A stretch of DNA of 64,000 nt from Mycolicibacterium helvum (GTDB lineage Bacteria > Actinomycetota > Actinomycetes > Mycobacteriales > Mycobacteriaceae): positions 5,270,001 through 5,334,000 of the forward strand of contig NZ_AP022596.1 of the NCBI RefSeq assembly GCF_010731895.1. The letters are read 5' to 3'. The notes below the pieces were generated by a model. That model was not told where the DNA came from, made no database searches, and worked only from the letters and a program-made list of their open reading frames with translations. Made by a program: the position numbers and the translations under genes. Below, in pieces: positions 17,617 to 26,334 of this stretch (position 1 is its first letter; each line of letters starts with the position of its first letter).

Positions 17617-18192
17617 TTACCGCACCCGCGGTTGAATAAAGACTCCTTCCGCGCGCACGGTGACGCCGTCCGCGGTACTGAGGTGCCCGACGGCATAGGT
17701 CTTGGCTCCGTCGACTCGGTCGACGTGAGCTTCGGCCCGCACATCTCCGAGTCGCGTCCCCAGCTCGTAGCGCAGAGTGAGCGTCCCGGTGACCGCGGGG
17801 CGGCCGGGTTTGTGTGCGGTTGCGCCGAGAACGTGATCGAGAAGCAGCGCGCAGATTCCGCCGTGTACATGACCCGGTGGTCCTTCGTAAGCCGCGCCCA
17901 GCGTGACGTCGGCCCAGACACTGCCGTCGGCTTCATGGTGCACGACGAGAGGGGGAGCCAGGGCGTTGCGCAATCCAATGACAGCGTTACCCCACGCGCG
18001 AGGCCGCCCGTCGCTGCCCTGTTGAACGCCAAAAGACCCAGGGATCAGGGTTTCGCTCAATTCGTCGGCCGCGGCGTCGATTTTCGCTTTTGCTGACGCG
18101 ATCCTGTCGGTATTGGATTGACTGCGGATGGTGACATCGACCAGCCGGCGAACGGAGTCGGTGAGCGACACGTAAAGCGCCTCGGGGTGCAT
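17617..18192 (-). CDS. PaaI-type hotdog-fold thioesterase
   Basis: 191 residues from the ATG at 18192; a TTG at 18228 could extend it by twelve residues. The C-terminal two thirds form a hotdog domain. PPGHVHGGICALLLDHVLG (about residues 103-121) is the HGG-containing motif of the PaaI/4-hydroxybenzoyl-CoA thioesterase clan. It should hydrolyse an acyl-CoA thioester in the cytoplasm. It is divergent from the PadR gene and near KstD and KshA, so a role in clearing steroid- or aromatic-derived CoA esters is plausible. The substrate is unknown. Confidence 0.8.
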   Translation of the reverse strand: MHPEALYVSLTDSVRRLVDVTIRSQSNTDRIASAKAKIDAAADELSETLIPGSFGVQQGSDGRPRAWGNAVIGLRNALAPPLVVHHEADGSVWADVTLGAAYEGPPGHVHGGICALLLDHVLGATAHKPGRPAVTGTLTLRYELGTRLGDVRAEAHVDRVDGAKTYAVGHLSTADGVTVRAEGVFIQPRVR

Positions 18193-18293
18193 ACTCCAAG
18201 GTTCCAAGCGGTACCGGTCCCTATGCAATGCGGCGTCCCGGCCAGCGGTTGGTACAAGCGAAACCGCGTGACCTGGGTTGATACCCTCAATCC

Positions 18294-18959
18294 GTGACCG
18301 AACCAGAGCCTGCGACCACGCTGCCGCTGTCTGCGACGGGCTGGGCGCTGCTCGGGATGCTCTCCTACGACACGGAGCTGTCGGGTTATGACATTCGCAA
18401 GTGGATCGACTGGAGCATGCGGTACTACTACGGCAGCCCGGCGTTCAGCCAGATCTATTCCGAGCTGAAAAAGCTGGAAAAGATGGGTCTGCTCACCTCG
18501 CGACTGGATGGCACCGGCACGCGCAACCGCCGCCTCTACAAGATCACCCAAACGGGTATGGAAGCCGTAACCCGGTGGGCGCGGGAAGCCCCGCTGGAGC
18601 CGCCTTCACTGAAACACCCGGCGATCTTGCGGGTGACATTGGGCCATCTGAGCGATCCCGCTGCGCTCAAGCAGATGCTGCAAGACCACATCGCGTATAT
18701 CGACGATATGCAACGCAGTGCCGCCAAAGAAGCACGGTGGGCCGCAGCAGATCCGTCATGGGCCTACGCCAAGGTCGCTCTGGACTGGGCGCAGCGCTAC
18801 TACGCGTCCGAGCGCGAGCTCACCTTGAAGATGATCAAAGACCTCGATGAGGCAGAGGCGAACTTTCCGAAAGTCGGTGAGGGCGCGAAGATCCCGTGGC
18901 CGGATCCCGCGTATTGGTACGAGATCGAGCGCAAGGCCGACGCTGAAGACGTCGACTGA
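18294..18959 (+). CDS. PadR-family transcriptional regulator
   Basis: 221 residues, GTG start. The N-terminal winged helix (about residues 14-90) shows the PadR pattern GWALLGMLSYDTELSGYDI, then SQIYSELKKLEKMGLL and the wing RRLYKITQTG. A C-terminal helical domain (about 100-200) matches the PadR_C type. TGATAC ends nine bases before the GTG, so the message may be leaderless. It lies between the divergent thioesterase gene and the convergent KstD gene; its target is likely the neighbouring steroid genes, an inference from position. Confidence 0.88.
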   Translation: MTEPEPATTLPLSATGWALLGMLSYDTELSGYDIRKWIDWSMRYYYGSPAFSQIYSELKKLEKMGLLTSRLDGTGTRNRRLYKITQTGMEAVTRWAREAPLEPPSLKHPAILRVTLGHLSDPAALKQMLQDHIAYIDDMQRSAAKEARWAAADPSWAYAKVALDWAQRYYASERELTLKMIKDLDEAEANFPKVGEGAKIPWPDPAYWYEIERKADAEDVD

Positions 18960-20711
18960 CTACGAAGGGTTCGCCGCGTCGAGGGCGGCGATGTAGCCGT
19001 ACACCAATCCTTGCGCGATGGTCGCACCAGCACCGGGATAGGTGTTTCCGAAGGCGTTGGCAGCCGTGTTACCTATCGCGTACAGCCCGGTGATGACGGT
19101 GCCGTCCTCACGGAGCACGCGGGCCCGCTCATCGGCGCGCAGACCACCGCAGGTGCCTAAGTCACTCAGCACCATCTTGACGGCATAGAACGGCCCTTTG
19201 ACCAGCGGCCGCAGGTTCGGGTTGGGCGTGACCGTGGGATCGCCGTAATAGCGGTCGTATGCGCTTCGGCCCCGTTGGAAGTCGGGATCCTCGCCGGCGA
19301 AGGCGTTCTCATTGAATCGCGCCGTGGTCGCGCAGAAAGCATCGACGGGAACCCCCATTGCGGCAGCGAGCTCACTGAAATCATCTGCTCGAACAGCGAT
19401 TCCTGCCTCATACCATCTTCGGGGGATGGCCATCCGGGGGAACAGTTCAGCGGCAAAGACATAGCTGTTGCGGTACTGCTGGTCGAAAACGATCCACATG
19501 GTGTCCACCGGCGTTCCCGCCGCTTCGAGTTGGAGAACTCGCTGTCCGAAGCTCATGTAGTCGGACGATTCGTTGGCAAACCGCTGACCGTTCTGGTCAA
19601 CGATGAACGAACCGGGCAGTGACCGCTCAGCCAGCATCACAGCGGGGGCCGCGCCTGGCAGTGGCGCGACGGCGGGGAACCACCACGATTGATCCATCAG
19701 TGCAATGTCTGCACCGACATCTTGGCCGATCCGAATCGCATCACCGGTATTGGACTCTGCCCCGAGGCTGAGATTGCTTGCCAGGCTTTCGGATTGGAAC
19801 TTCCACCGCATATCCATGCTGTGGTCGAAGCCGCCGGCGGCGAGTACGACGCCGCGCCGCGCTGTGACGGTGACGGTCTTACCCAGGTGTTCGACGACGG
19901 CTCCGGTGACGTTGGATCCGTCGGTGATCAACTCGGTCAAGGCGGTGCGCAACCAGATCGGGATCCCGGCGCGAATGGCACCGGCGAACAGACCGGCGGC
20001 CAGTGCCTGACCGCCGGCGGCATAGCGCCTCCCGAGGGCGAGGCCCCCAACACCCTGCGCAAGCCGCTTGGCGATAGTGGGCAGGCCCTTGCGGGGCACC
20101 CGACTCATGAGGTTCATCCATCGGTAGTCCGCGCCGGTGGTCGGCATCGGGAAGCTGGCCTCCATGATGCCGGGACGTAGATCGGGCAGGTAGGGGCCAA
20201 GAATCGCCGTGTCCAGCGGCCGGCATTCGCAGGTGCGTCCAGCAGCTGAACCACCCGGCACCTCGGGGTGGTAGTCGGAGTATTCCTTGGCCCAGAACAG
20301 CTTCATCGGTGTGGTGCGGCGGAGCATGTCGACAGTCGCCGGCAGGCCTGCGAGATAGGCCGTCGAACGCTCCGGTGGGGCCGAACCGCCAACGACACCG
20401 TCAAGGTACGTCTGCGCCCGGGTCGCGGAGTCAACACCACCGCATTCCTCGATCACCGAGCTCGACGGCAGCCACAGGGCGCCACCGGATCGGGCTGTCG
20501 ACCCGCCGACGTGGGAAGACTTCTCGACGACAAGAACGGACAGCCCCAGCTCGTGGGCGGCCAGCGCCGCAGCGAGCCCGGTGCCCGACCCGACGACCAG
20601 AAGGTCCACTTCGGTGTCTGCGATGGTCAGTCCGGCGGGCACAGTGTCGTGGCTGGTGGCGGTCACGATTGCCGACGATAGGGCGGTCCGTGAAGATTTC
20701 GATTCCAGCAT
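18960..20711 (-). CDS. 3-ketosteroid delta-1-dehydrogenase (KstD-like)
   Basis: 583 residues. The FAD-binding motif VVGSGTGLAAALAAHELG is near residues 39-56 and is followed by GGSTARSGGALWLP, standard in KstD and fumarate-reductase-type flavoproteins. Near the C-terminus FGNTYPGAGATIAQGLVYG carries the Tyr-Pro-Gly-x-Gly element of the KstD active site. The enzyme would introduce a C1-C2 double bond in the A ring of 3-ketosteroids. It is divergent from a KshA-type hydroxylase, and KstD plus KshA together open ring B. Relative to the usual 510-560 residues it has a slightly longer N-terminus (about 33 residues before the FAD fold). Confidence 0.87.
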   Translation of the reverse strand: MLESKSSRTALSSAIVTATSHDTVPAGLTIADTEVDLLVVGSGTGLAAALAAHELGLSVLVVEKSSHVGGSTARSGGALWLPSSSVIEECGGVDSATRAQTYLDGVVGGSAPPERSTAYLAGLPATVDMLRRTTPMKLFWAKEYSDYHPEVPGGSAAGRTCECRPLDTAILGPYLPDLRPGIMEASFPMPTTGADYRWMNLMSRVPRKGLPTIAKRLAQGVGGLALGRRYAAGGQALAAGLFAGAIRAGIPIWLRTALTELITDGSNVTGAVVEHLGKTVTVTARRGVVLAAGGFDHSMDMRWKFQSESLASNLSLGAESNTGDAIRIGQDVGADIALMDQSWWFPAVAPLPGAAPAVMLAERSLPGSFIVDQNGQRFANESSDYMSFGQRVLQLEAAGTPVDTMWIVFDQQYRNSYVFAAELFPRMAIPRRWYEAGIAVRADDFSELAAAMGVPVDAFCATTARFNENAFAGEDPDFQRGRSAYDRYYGDPTVTPNPNLRPLVKGPFYAVKMVLSDLGTCGGLRADERARVLREDGTVITGLYAIGNTAANAFGNTYPGAGATIAQGLVYGYIAALDAANPS

Positions 20712-20804
20712 CCCTTTGAGCGGAACGCGGACCTCTGTGGGGCCATCAAGCGCAGTTCAATGGGTATCAGCCCGCGTATCCATCGATCGAAGGACGGACG
20801 CACA

Positions 20805-21950
20805 ATGACGACGCATTCCGAGGCCGACGAAGTTCGGCTGATCGAGGCCGGTTCGGTGCCCACCCGGTTTGCCCGGGGATGGCATTGCCTGGGTTTGGTT
20901 CGCGATTTCGGAGACGGAAAGCCACACCAAATCAACGCCTTCGGCCAGAAGCTTGTGGTGTTTCGCGGCGAGGACGGTGCCATCAACGTGCTCGACGGAT
21001 ACTGCCGGCACATGGGCGGCGATTTGTCGCAGGGGACGGTCAAGGGCAACGAGATCGCATGCCCGTTCCATGACTGGCGTTGGGGCGGCGACGGCCGGTG
21101 CAAGTCGGTGCCCTACAGCAAGCGGACACCCCGGCTGGCGCGCACCGCGTCGTGGCCCACGCTGCAGCAGGACGGCATGTTGTTCGTCTGGAATGACCCC
21201 GAACGGAACGCGCCGTCAGACGACGTGACCATCCCACGTATCGCGGGTGCGACGAGCGACGAGTGGACCGACTGGCATTGGTACACCACGGTGGTTAATA
21301 CGAACTGTCGCGAGATCATCGACAACGTCGTGGATATGGCCCACTTCTTCTACATTCACGGATCGCTGCCAACGCACTTCAAGAACATTTTCGAGGGCCA
21401 AGTGGCGACGCAGTATATGAACAGCGCCGGCCGTCCCGATATCGGGGAACCTGGCGAAACTCAGATGTTGGGGACGACATCGGTGGCGTCTTACTATGGC
21501 CCGTCGTTCATGATCGACGATTTGACCTACCATTACACCGACGTTGATCACCACACCGTGCTGATCAACTGCCACTATCCCATCGACGCTAATTCCTTTG
21601 TGCTGCAATATGGAATCATCGTGAAGAAGTCGGCTGAGTTGCCTGATGACCTGGCCATGCAAACGGCGATAGGTCTCGGTGACTTCGTCAGGATGGGCTT
21701 CGAGCAGGATGTCGAGATCTGGCGCAACAAGACCCGTATCGACAACCCGCTACTGGTGGAAGAGGACGGGCCGGTGTATCAGCTGCGACGCTGGTACGAG
21801 CAGTTCTATGTCAACATCGCCGATGTCACGCCAGACATGGTGGACCGCTTCGAATTCGAGCTTGACACCACCCAACCGACCGCAGCGTGGATGAAGGAAG
21901 TGGAGGCCAATATCGCGGCCAGGTCCTCGGCGTCCGGACCGGTGGGGTGA
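20805..21950 (+). CDS. kshA: 3-ketosteroid 9-alpha-hydroxylase oxygenase component (KshA-like)
   Basis: 381 residues. The ATG at 20805 is preceded by GAAGGAC; the longer frame from 20760 lacks such a site. The N-terminal Rieske [2Fe-2S] ligands are Cys67, His69, Cys86 and His89 (CRHMGG and CPFHDW). The mononuclear iron site is visible as DNVVDMAHFFYIHGSLP, giving His180 and His185, with the acidic ligand expected near MGFEQD. KshA hydroxylates C9 of 3-ketosteroids, using electrons from the reductase KshB; a KshB-like gene is at 61269-62348 but far away. It is divergent from KstD and followed three bases later by a small Cys-rich protein. Confidence 0.9.
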   Translation: MTTHSEADEVRLIEAGSVPTRFARGWHCLGLVRDFGDGKPHQINAFGQKLVVFRGEDGAINVLDGYCRHMGGDLSQGTVKGNEIACPFHDWRWGGDGRCKSVPYSKRTPRLARTASWPTLQQDGMLFVWNDPERNAPSDDVTIPRIAGATSDEWTDWHWYTTVVNTNCREIIDNVVDMAHFFYIHGSLPTHFKNIFEGQVATQYMNSAGRPDIGEPGETQMLGTTSVASYYGPSFMIDDLTYHYTDVDHHTVLINCHYPIDANSFVLQYGIIVKKSAELPDDLAMQTAIGLGDFVRMGFEQDVEIWRNKTRIDNPLLVEEDGPVYQLRRWYEQFYVNIADVTPDMVDRFEFELDTTQPTAAWMKEVEANIAARSSASGPVG

Positions 21951-21952
21951 CG

Positions 21953-22237
21953 ATGACTGTGCGTCCAGACAACCGTCTCGACGACGCCCCGATGGTCCCG
22001 GTTGTTTGCGCGCGCTGCGGAGCTGGTGTGCACGTGCGGAAAAGCAGCTGGAACCAGACCAGCGTGCAGTGGAGCGGCCCCGCGTTGGATCGATGTGAAG
22101 AGCGGTGTACGGCCGTGCAATTAGTCGGAAATGGCGGACGAGGTCTGTTTCTAGCTTGTTCGGCACTCAAGAGATCGATTGCCGAGGCAGTGCGCGCTGG
22201 AACCGTCCCGGTCGTGGACAGCTCCACCGAGGCTTGA
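21953..22237 (+). CDS. Small Cys-rich protein next to KshA
   Basis: 94 residues from the ATG at 21953, two bases after the kshA stop, so the two genes are almost certainly co-transcribed. Cys residues occur as CARC, CEERC and AC, which suggests a metal site (zinc ribbon or ferredoxin-like Fe-S). The spacing does not match a standard plant-type, 3Fe-4S or 4Fe-4S ferredoxin that I know. A role as electron carrier or maturation/regulatory partner of the KshA oxygenase is possible from context only. The 212 bases after it hold no gene that I can support. Confidence 0.7.
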   Translation: MTVRPDNRLDDAPMVPVVCARCGAGVHVRKSSWNQTSVQWSGPALDRCEERCTAVQLVGNGGRGLFLACSALKRSIAEAVRAGTVPVVDSSTEA

Positions 22238-22449
22238 GTTTGCCGGTGAGTGTTGTCGTTGACGTCGACGAGACATACTGCGGTGGGCGGCTTTCGGCTT
22301 CCGGACCGGGCAGTTGGGGCAATGAGGGCGGTGGTGCACGGCTCCTTCGCCCTCACCTTCAAACTCGACAGAAGGGGTCAATGCATATCCCGTCGGTGCA
22401 GGGGTCAAGTTCAATCTGGTGTTGACACCAGGCCTGGGGTGGAACCCAT

Positions 22450-23469
22450 TTAGGGCTGTGGCGAGCCCAGGATGGCCATGGTGCCGCCATGGCCGGATGA
22501 CGTGGCCATAGGCGTGCGATCAAGGGCGGCGATGAAAAGATCATCAGGACTGGATGATTCGGGAACGCCAGAAGCGAAGGTGATCACGCCGCGGCCCTCA
22601 AAGCTGATCCAGCGAGCACCACTGTCAGCAATCGTCGTAGCAGTCTGAAGTCGGTCTTCTGCTGATAGATAGGCCAGGGTCGCGGAGTGCTGAATGACGG
22701 CGGTCGCCCCGGTGGGTACCTCTGCCAGGAGGGCGGTCAGGCCGTCACTCAGATCACCACGATCGGTGCGGATCGACACGTTTGCGGCCACGTTCAATGC
22801 TGCGAGGAGCCGGGCGCGTCGATCGTCGTGCTCCGGCCAGATCAGTGTGGTCAACCAGGCAGCAGTGTCTGGATCGGAGGCGTCTAGTGGGTTGAGGTCC
22901 AATCCGGCACGCCACACGACATCGGGTGTGGCGAGATGCGGTGGCAGGCCGCCCGTGGTGATCTGGCAATCGATGACGACCGATGAGGGCCCGGTGGGTG
23001 GGTGCACGATGGTGCCGTCGGAATAACGATAACTGTATTGGTCGGGAATGAGGCACAGCCCAGCGGCGGCACCGATCTCGATCAGGGCGATCGGTCCCGG
23101 TATCTGATGCACGAGAGGAAGCAAGACGGCGCATCGTGCGGGCTCGTTGGTTTGGGTGGAACGCTTCAGAATTGTGGTGCGTAGCCGGTCCCAGTGTGCC
23201 AGGACGCCTTCACGTAGGGAATCCGCGTTCCCGGGTTGCGCACCGTGCCAACGTAGACAGGCGAACACCAAGTTCGGTTGCCTCTTGGCTTGTGGCAGTC
23301 TGGCCAACCGGCTGAGGACTGCTGAATCCTCGACGACGGTGCGCGCCCACGACTCCAGGCTTGGCGAGCTGCCACGGGCCTGCTGGTCGGCAAACTGCGC
23401 ATACACCTGCGCGATCCGGTCACCGACATCCACCATCTCAGGATGCCCTCCCGTCGCAGAGCTCGCCAT
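22450..23469 (-). CDS. DUF2332 family protein
   Basis: 339 residues. It matches the actinobacterial DUF2332 family: an N-terminal ARGSSPSLESWAR region, the middle LIEIGAAAGLCLIPDQYSY (about residues 131-150) and the C-terminal half with DLNPLDASDPDTAAWL and WISFEGRG. The EIGAAAGL loop resembles the glycine-rich loop of SAM-dependent methyltransferases, but the function of the family is not established to my knowledge. It stands alone on the minus strand, divergent from a GNAT gene. Confidence 0.82.
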   Translation of the reverse strand: MASSATGGHPEMVDVGDRIAQVYAQFADQQARGSSPSLESWARTVVEDSAVLSRLARLPQAKRQPNLVFACLRWHGAQPGNADSLREGVLAHWDRLRTTILKRSTQTNEPARCAVLLPLVHQIPGPIALIEIGAAAGLCLIPDQYSYRYSDGTIVHPPTGPSSVVIDCQITTGGLPPHLATPDVVWRAGLDLNPLDASDPDTAAWLTTLIWPEHDDRRARLLAALNVAANVSIRTDRGDLSDGLTALLAEVPTGATAVIQHSATLAYLSAEDRLQTATTIADSGARWISFEGRGVITFASGVPESSSPDDLFIAALDRTPMATSSGHGGTMAILGSPQP

Positions 23470-23598
23470 TGCTGAAACAACGCGTTGGCCCGTTCTACTC
23501 TGGTCGGCATCGCTGATGGCTGTCTCATCACCTGATCAGCACGCCCGACCTGGTGTCTTCAGCAGCGCTGCGGGTGAATCGGCTGCAACAATCTGCAC

Positions 23599-24078
23599 AT
23601 GACAGCTAAGCCCGCCGTGCTGCTGCGCGCGGCGACCCCTGGCGACGATGCCTTCGTCGTCGAGATGGCGCGTCATGCGTGTGTCATTGAAGACTGGCCC
23701 CTTCCTGACCCGGACGACGATGAAGTGCTCGAGATGCTCCCGCCTTCTCAAGTCGTGCCGATCATCGCTGAGGATGAGGGCGGTGTACCCGTCGGCGCGG
23801 TGTGGACCTACCACAGCAGTCCGCCGCTGCGTTCTGATGCGGCCGGCGTGCCGTTGCCGGAACTGTGCATCGCTGTCGCGCCCGAGTGGCGCGGAGCTGG
23901 AATAGGCGGCTTGCTCCTGGCCGCGCTGTTCGCCGATCTTGCAAGAGATTTCGACACGATGTGCACCAACGTCCACGTACGGAATCCCGCCAAGCGTCTC
24001 TACGAGCGCACGGGATTCCGGGTGGTGGGCCAGGGCAACGGCCCGCTCGGGATCGCGATGGTCAAAGACCTCCGTTGA
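23599..24078 (+). CDS. GNAT-family N-acetyltransferase
   Basis: 159 residues. The acetyl-CoA binding segment is seen as LCIAVAPEWRGAGIGGLLLAAL (about residues 89-110), with the R/Q-x-x-G-x-G/A pyrophosphate loop. The C-terminal VRNPAKRLYERTGFRVVG is the usual final strand-helix element of the fold. It would transfer an acetyl group to an amine, with the substrate unknown. It is divergent from DUF2332 and followed by a region holding a relic of another GNAT gene. Confidence 0.87.
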   Translation: MTAKPAVLLRAATPGDDAFVVEMARHACVIEDWPLPDPDDDEVLEMLPPSQVVPIIAEDEGGVPVGAVWTYHSSPPLRSDAAGVPLPELCIAVAPEWRGAGIGGLLLAALFADLARDFDTMCTNVHVRNPAKRLYERTGFRVVGQGNGPLGIAMVKDLR

Positions 24079-24207
24079 CACGCTCCCGGAACTCGTTCAG
24101 CATCCAAACGCGAAGCTGAGCCTTAACTCGGTCGACGTCCTCGGCCTCGGTGTGCGACGGTCGAGTTATGTCCTGGGATATGCCGGATCGGCGTTGGCAG
24201 TTTCTGA

Positions 24208-24393
24208 TCGGAGACGGCCGAGGTACTTTTGGACGCTGCTACCGTGCTGCCGTTGATTGCAGAGACCGACGTCGAGGGGGTCGGGTTCTACCGTGCCATC
24301 GGATTCACCGTCACCGCCCTGGGCGAGAAGTATCCTGGCGCGCAGAGGTTTCATGCCCACCTACACGCGCGACACGACGGAGCCACACGTTGA
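24208..24393 (+). pseudogene. Relic of a GNAT-family acetyltransferase C-terminus
   Basis: An open stretch of 61 codons ends in TGA at 24391-24393 but has no start codon and begins right after an in-frame stop at 24205. It translates to a typical GNAT tail, with [20 protein letters not shown] followed by [11 protein letters not shown], where FYRxIGF marks the last strand-helix. The N-terminal acetyl-CoA domain is missing upstream. This looks like the remains of a deleted gene. The next 250 bases (24394-24646) hold no gene I can support. Confidence 0.65.
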
Positions 24394-24646
24394 GGGCCTT
24401 GGTCTCCGTCCAGAACGGGGACAGCGGTCATATGACCTTGAGTCGAGTTGTAATTCGATAAGCCGGTCGGAGTCGTCCGTACCGTTGAGTAAACCCGTCG
24501 ATCTCATCGGAATCGACTGATAATCTCCAAGTTCGATCGTTGTGGGCACGCGGCGGGCCGGCGATTGCGCTGCCAGAGTTAGGTGCTCAGGCTCAATCCA
24601 TGGGTGTGGGGGCATGCAGTGTGACGAAACACGATCCGGGGTCGGC

Positions 24647-25174
24647 ATGATTGAGGTTAGACAGGCGACAGCGCAGGATGCGATGGGTGTGGCGCAGGCG
24701 CATGTCCGCTCATGGCAAGTGGGCTATCGGGGACTCATCTCGCAGGGATACCTCGATGCCCTACGCCCGGAGGACAGGGCCCAAGGCTACGGCTTCGATC
24801 AGATGAAACGCGAAGGCCCTTTCACGCAGGTGGCCGTAGACGGTGACACGATATGTGGGCACGTCACTACCGGCCTAAGCCGAGACGACGACCGGCAAGG
24901 GGATGGGGAGATCTGGGCGATCTACGTCGACCCAGCCAGATGGGGCACCGGAGTCGGGCGCCACTTGATGGCCGCCGGATGCGAGCACCTCCGCCGTCAA
25001 GGTCTTGGCGCCGCGTGTCTTTGGGTGCTCTCTGGCAACGCCCGCGCCCGCCGCTTCTACGAATCCTTGGGATGGCGGTGGCAGGGGACCCAGCGGACCG
25101 ACAACATCGGCGACGACGTTGTGTACGAAGTCCGCTACGAACGCGCACTGCTGCCGGCCAGCCTTCGATCTTGA
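24647..25174 (+). CDS. GNAT-family N-acetyltransferase
   Basis: 175 residues from the ATG at 24647, where homology to the GNAT start (MIEVRQATAQDAMGVAQAH) begins. The acetyl-CoA loop is IYVDPARWGTGVGRHLMAAG (about residues 92-111), and the tail WVLSGNARARRFYESLGW is standard. The longer upstream frame from 24542 has no family character. It is the third GNAT sequence in 1.6 kb, counting the relic just upstream. Substrate unknown. Confidence 0.87.
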   Translation: MIEVRQATAQDAMGVAQAHVRSWQVGYRGLISQGYLDALRPEDRAQGYGFDQMKREGPFTQVAVDGDTICGHVTTGLSRDDDRQGDGEIWAIYVDPARWGTGVGRHLMAAGCEHLRRQGLGAACLWVLSGNARARRFYESLGWRWQGTQRTDNIGDDVVYEVRYERALLPASLRS

Positions 25175-25350
25175 GCTCGCTCGACGCGGGTGTCGCCCCC
25201 GGGGCCGTTCACCTTGCTGACCGACACGTCTCGGTTGAATGAGTCGACAGCGACGAACGGGCGGACGGCACGATCCGTCAGGCTGGGAGGTGGCTAGCGT
25301 TAGCAGTCGCTTCGTCCGGTGGGCCGCAGCTGGTGTGAAATCCTGGATCG

Positions 25351-25986
25351 GTGGGCTCAGGGTTCTTGTCGCAGATCCGATGCGTGGCGTTCGACGTCGG
25401 TGAGACGTTGGTCGATGAAACTCGGATATGGGCCGAGCTTGCGCAGCGGCTGGGCGTGACGCCGTTGACTTTGAGTGGTGTGCTGGGAGCCGTGATCGCC
25501 ACTGGCAGAGGTCATCACGATCTCTGGGATATTCTCGGTGTCGACCGCCCCGTAGTTGGTCTGGACCCAGTTCATGGTGATCTGTATCCCGATGCTCTGG
25601 AATGTGTCGCGGCTGCGCGCCGGGTGGGGTTGACCGTCGGCGTCGCCGGTAACCAGCCTGCGACCGTCGAGCAGGTGCTCGTAGCGGCCGGACTGGAGGC
25701 TGACTTCGTCGCTTCCTCGATGACGTGGGGTGTGGCTAAGCCAGATCCCGAGTTCTTCGTCCGGCTGATCGCCGAAGCGCGCGTTCCTGCTGAGAGCATT
25801 TTGTATGTGGGTGACCGCCTCGACAATGACGTCCTGCCGGCCCGGGCGGTCGGGATGCGCACGGTGTTTGTCCGGCGCGGGCCGTGGGGCCATATTCACG
25901 CCCTCAAAGATGAAGCGGCGCTTGCTGATCTGCGTGTGGACTCCCTGCAGGAACTCGCCACGCTGTTAAGCGCTGTCCGCAGTTGA
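25351..25986 (+). CDS. HAD-family hydrolase
   Basis: 211 residues, GTG start. The first HAD motif is FDVGETLVDE (about residues 14-23), with the nucleophile Asp15; the usual second Asp is replaced by Glu in the DVGETL variant. Motif II is around GVAGNQ, and motif III/IV are AKPDPEFF and YVGDRLDNDVLPARAVGMRTV. The cap is small. It is probably a phosphatase or haloacid dehalogenase-type hydrolase acting on a small phosphorylated metabolite. No functional partner is visible nearby. Confidence 0.85.
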   Translation: MGSGFLSQIRCVAFDVGETLVDETRIWAELAQRLGVTPLTLSGVLGAVIATGRGHHDLWDILGVDRPVVGLDPVHGDLYPDALECVAAARRVGLTVGVAGNQPATVEQVLVAAGLEADFVASSMTWGVAKPDPEFFVRLIAEARVPAESILYVGDRLDNDVLPARAVGMRTVFVRRGPWGHIHALKDEAALADLRVDSLQELATLLSAVRS

Positions 25987-26049
25987 AGCCGACTCGCCGC
26001 TTTCTAGAGTGGGTTTTCGCATGGCGTGGTCGCGGGTGTGACCCATACG

Positions 26050-26280
26050 TTATGCGGCAGTCCCGGTTTCGATGGTGGTTCCGCCGAAGGTGAGGCGGTC
26101 GACGATCGCTGCGCAAAGCCTGGCTGCGTATTGGATCTGGCCGAGTGTCCGGTCATCGTCGGCCAGCAGCAGGAGGCCACGACGGTGGTGCCAGACGCCA
26201 ATGGCATTGCTCTGGCGTCCAGGGCCGGACCTAGAGGAAATGTGACCGACCTTTCGACGTCCACGTGGACCGTGCGGCTG
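26050..26280 (-). pseudogene. Relic of an IstB-type (IS21 family) transposition ATPase C-terminus
   Basis: The minus-strand frame that is open from about 26322 and ends in TAA at 26050-26052 contains ARLCAAIVDRLTFGGTTIE followed by TGT. This resembles the conserved end of IstB helper ATPases (pattern ARLxAAIVDRLTF....IETGT). The expected SYRL-type end is lost, as are the Walker motifs upstream, and an in-frame TAG interrupts the frame just beyond. It is therefore a decayed fragment of an IS21-type element. No terminal inverted repeats or IstA gene are seen. The rest of 25987-26334 shows nothing else. Confidence 0.5.
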
Positions 26281-26334
26281 GGTCGATCGGCGGTGGACTG
26301 CCTATCTCAGTTGCGCATTGGCATGTGTCACCGA

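Noticed and set aside
24064..24207. Minus-strand open stretch behind the first GNAT gene
   Set aside because: The translation has a protein-like look in places but no start codon, no recognised family, and it overlaps the GNAT end.
24426..24437. 12-bp palindrome GGTCATATGACC
   Set aside because: It is short and lies in a relic region without a nearby gene start, so a regulatory role is not supported.
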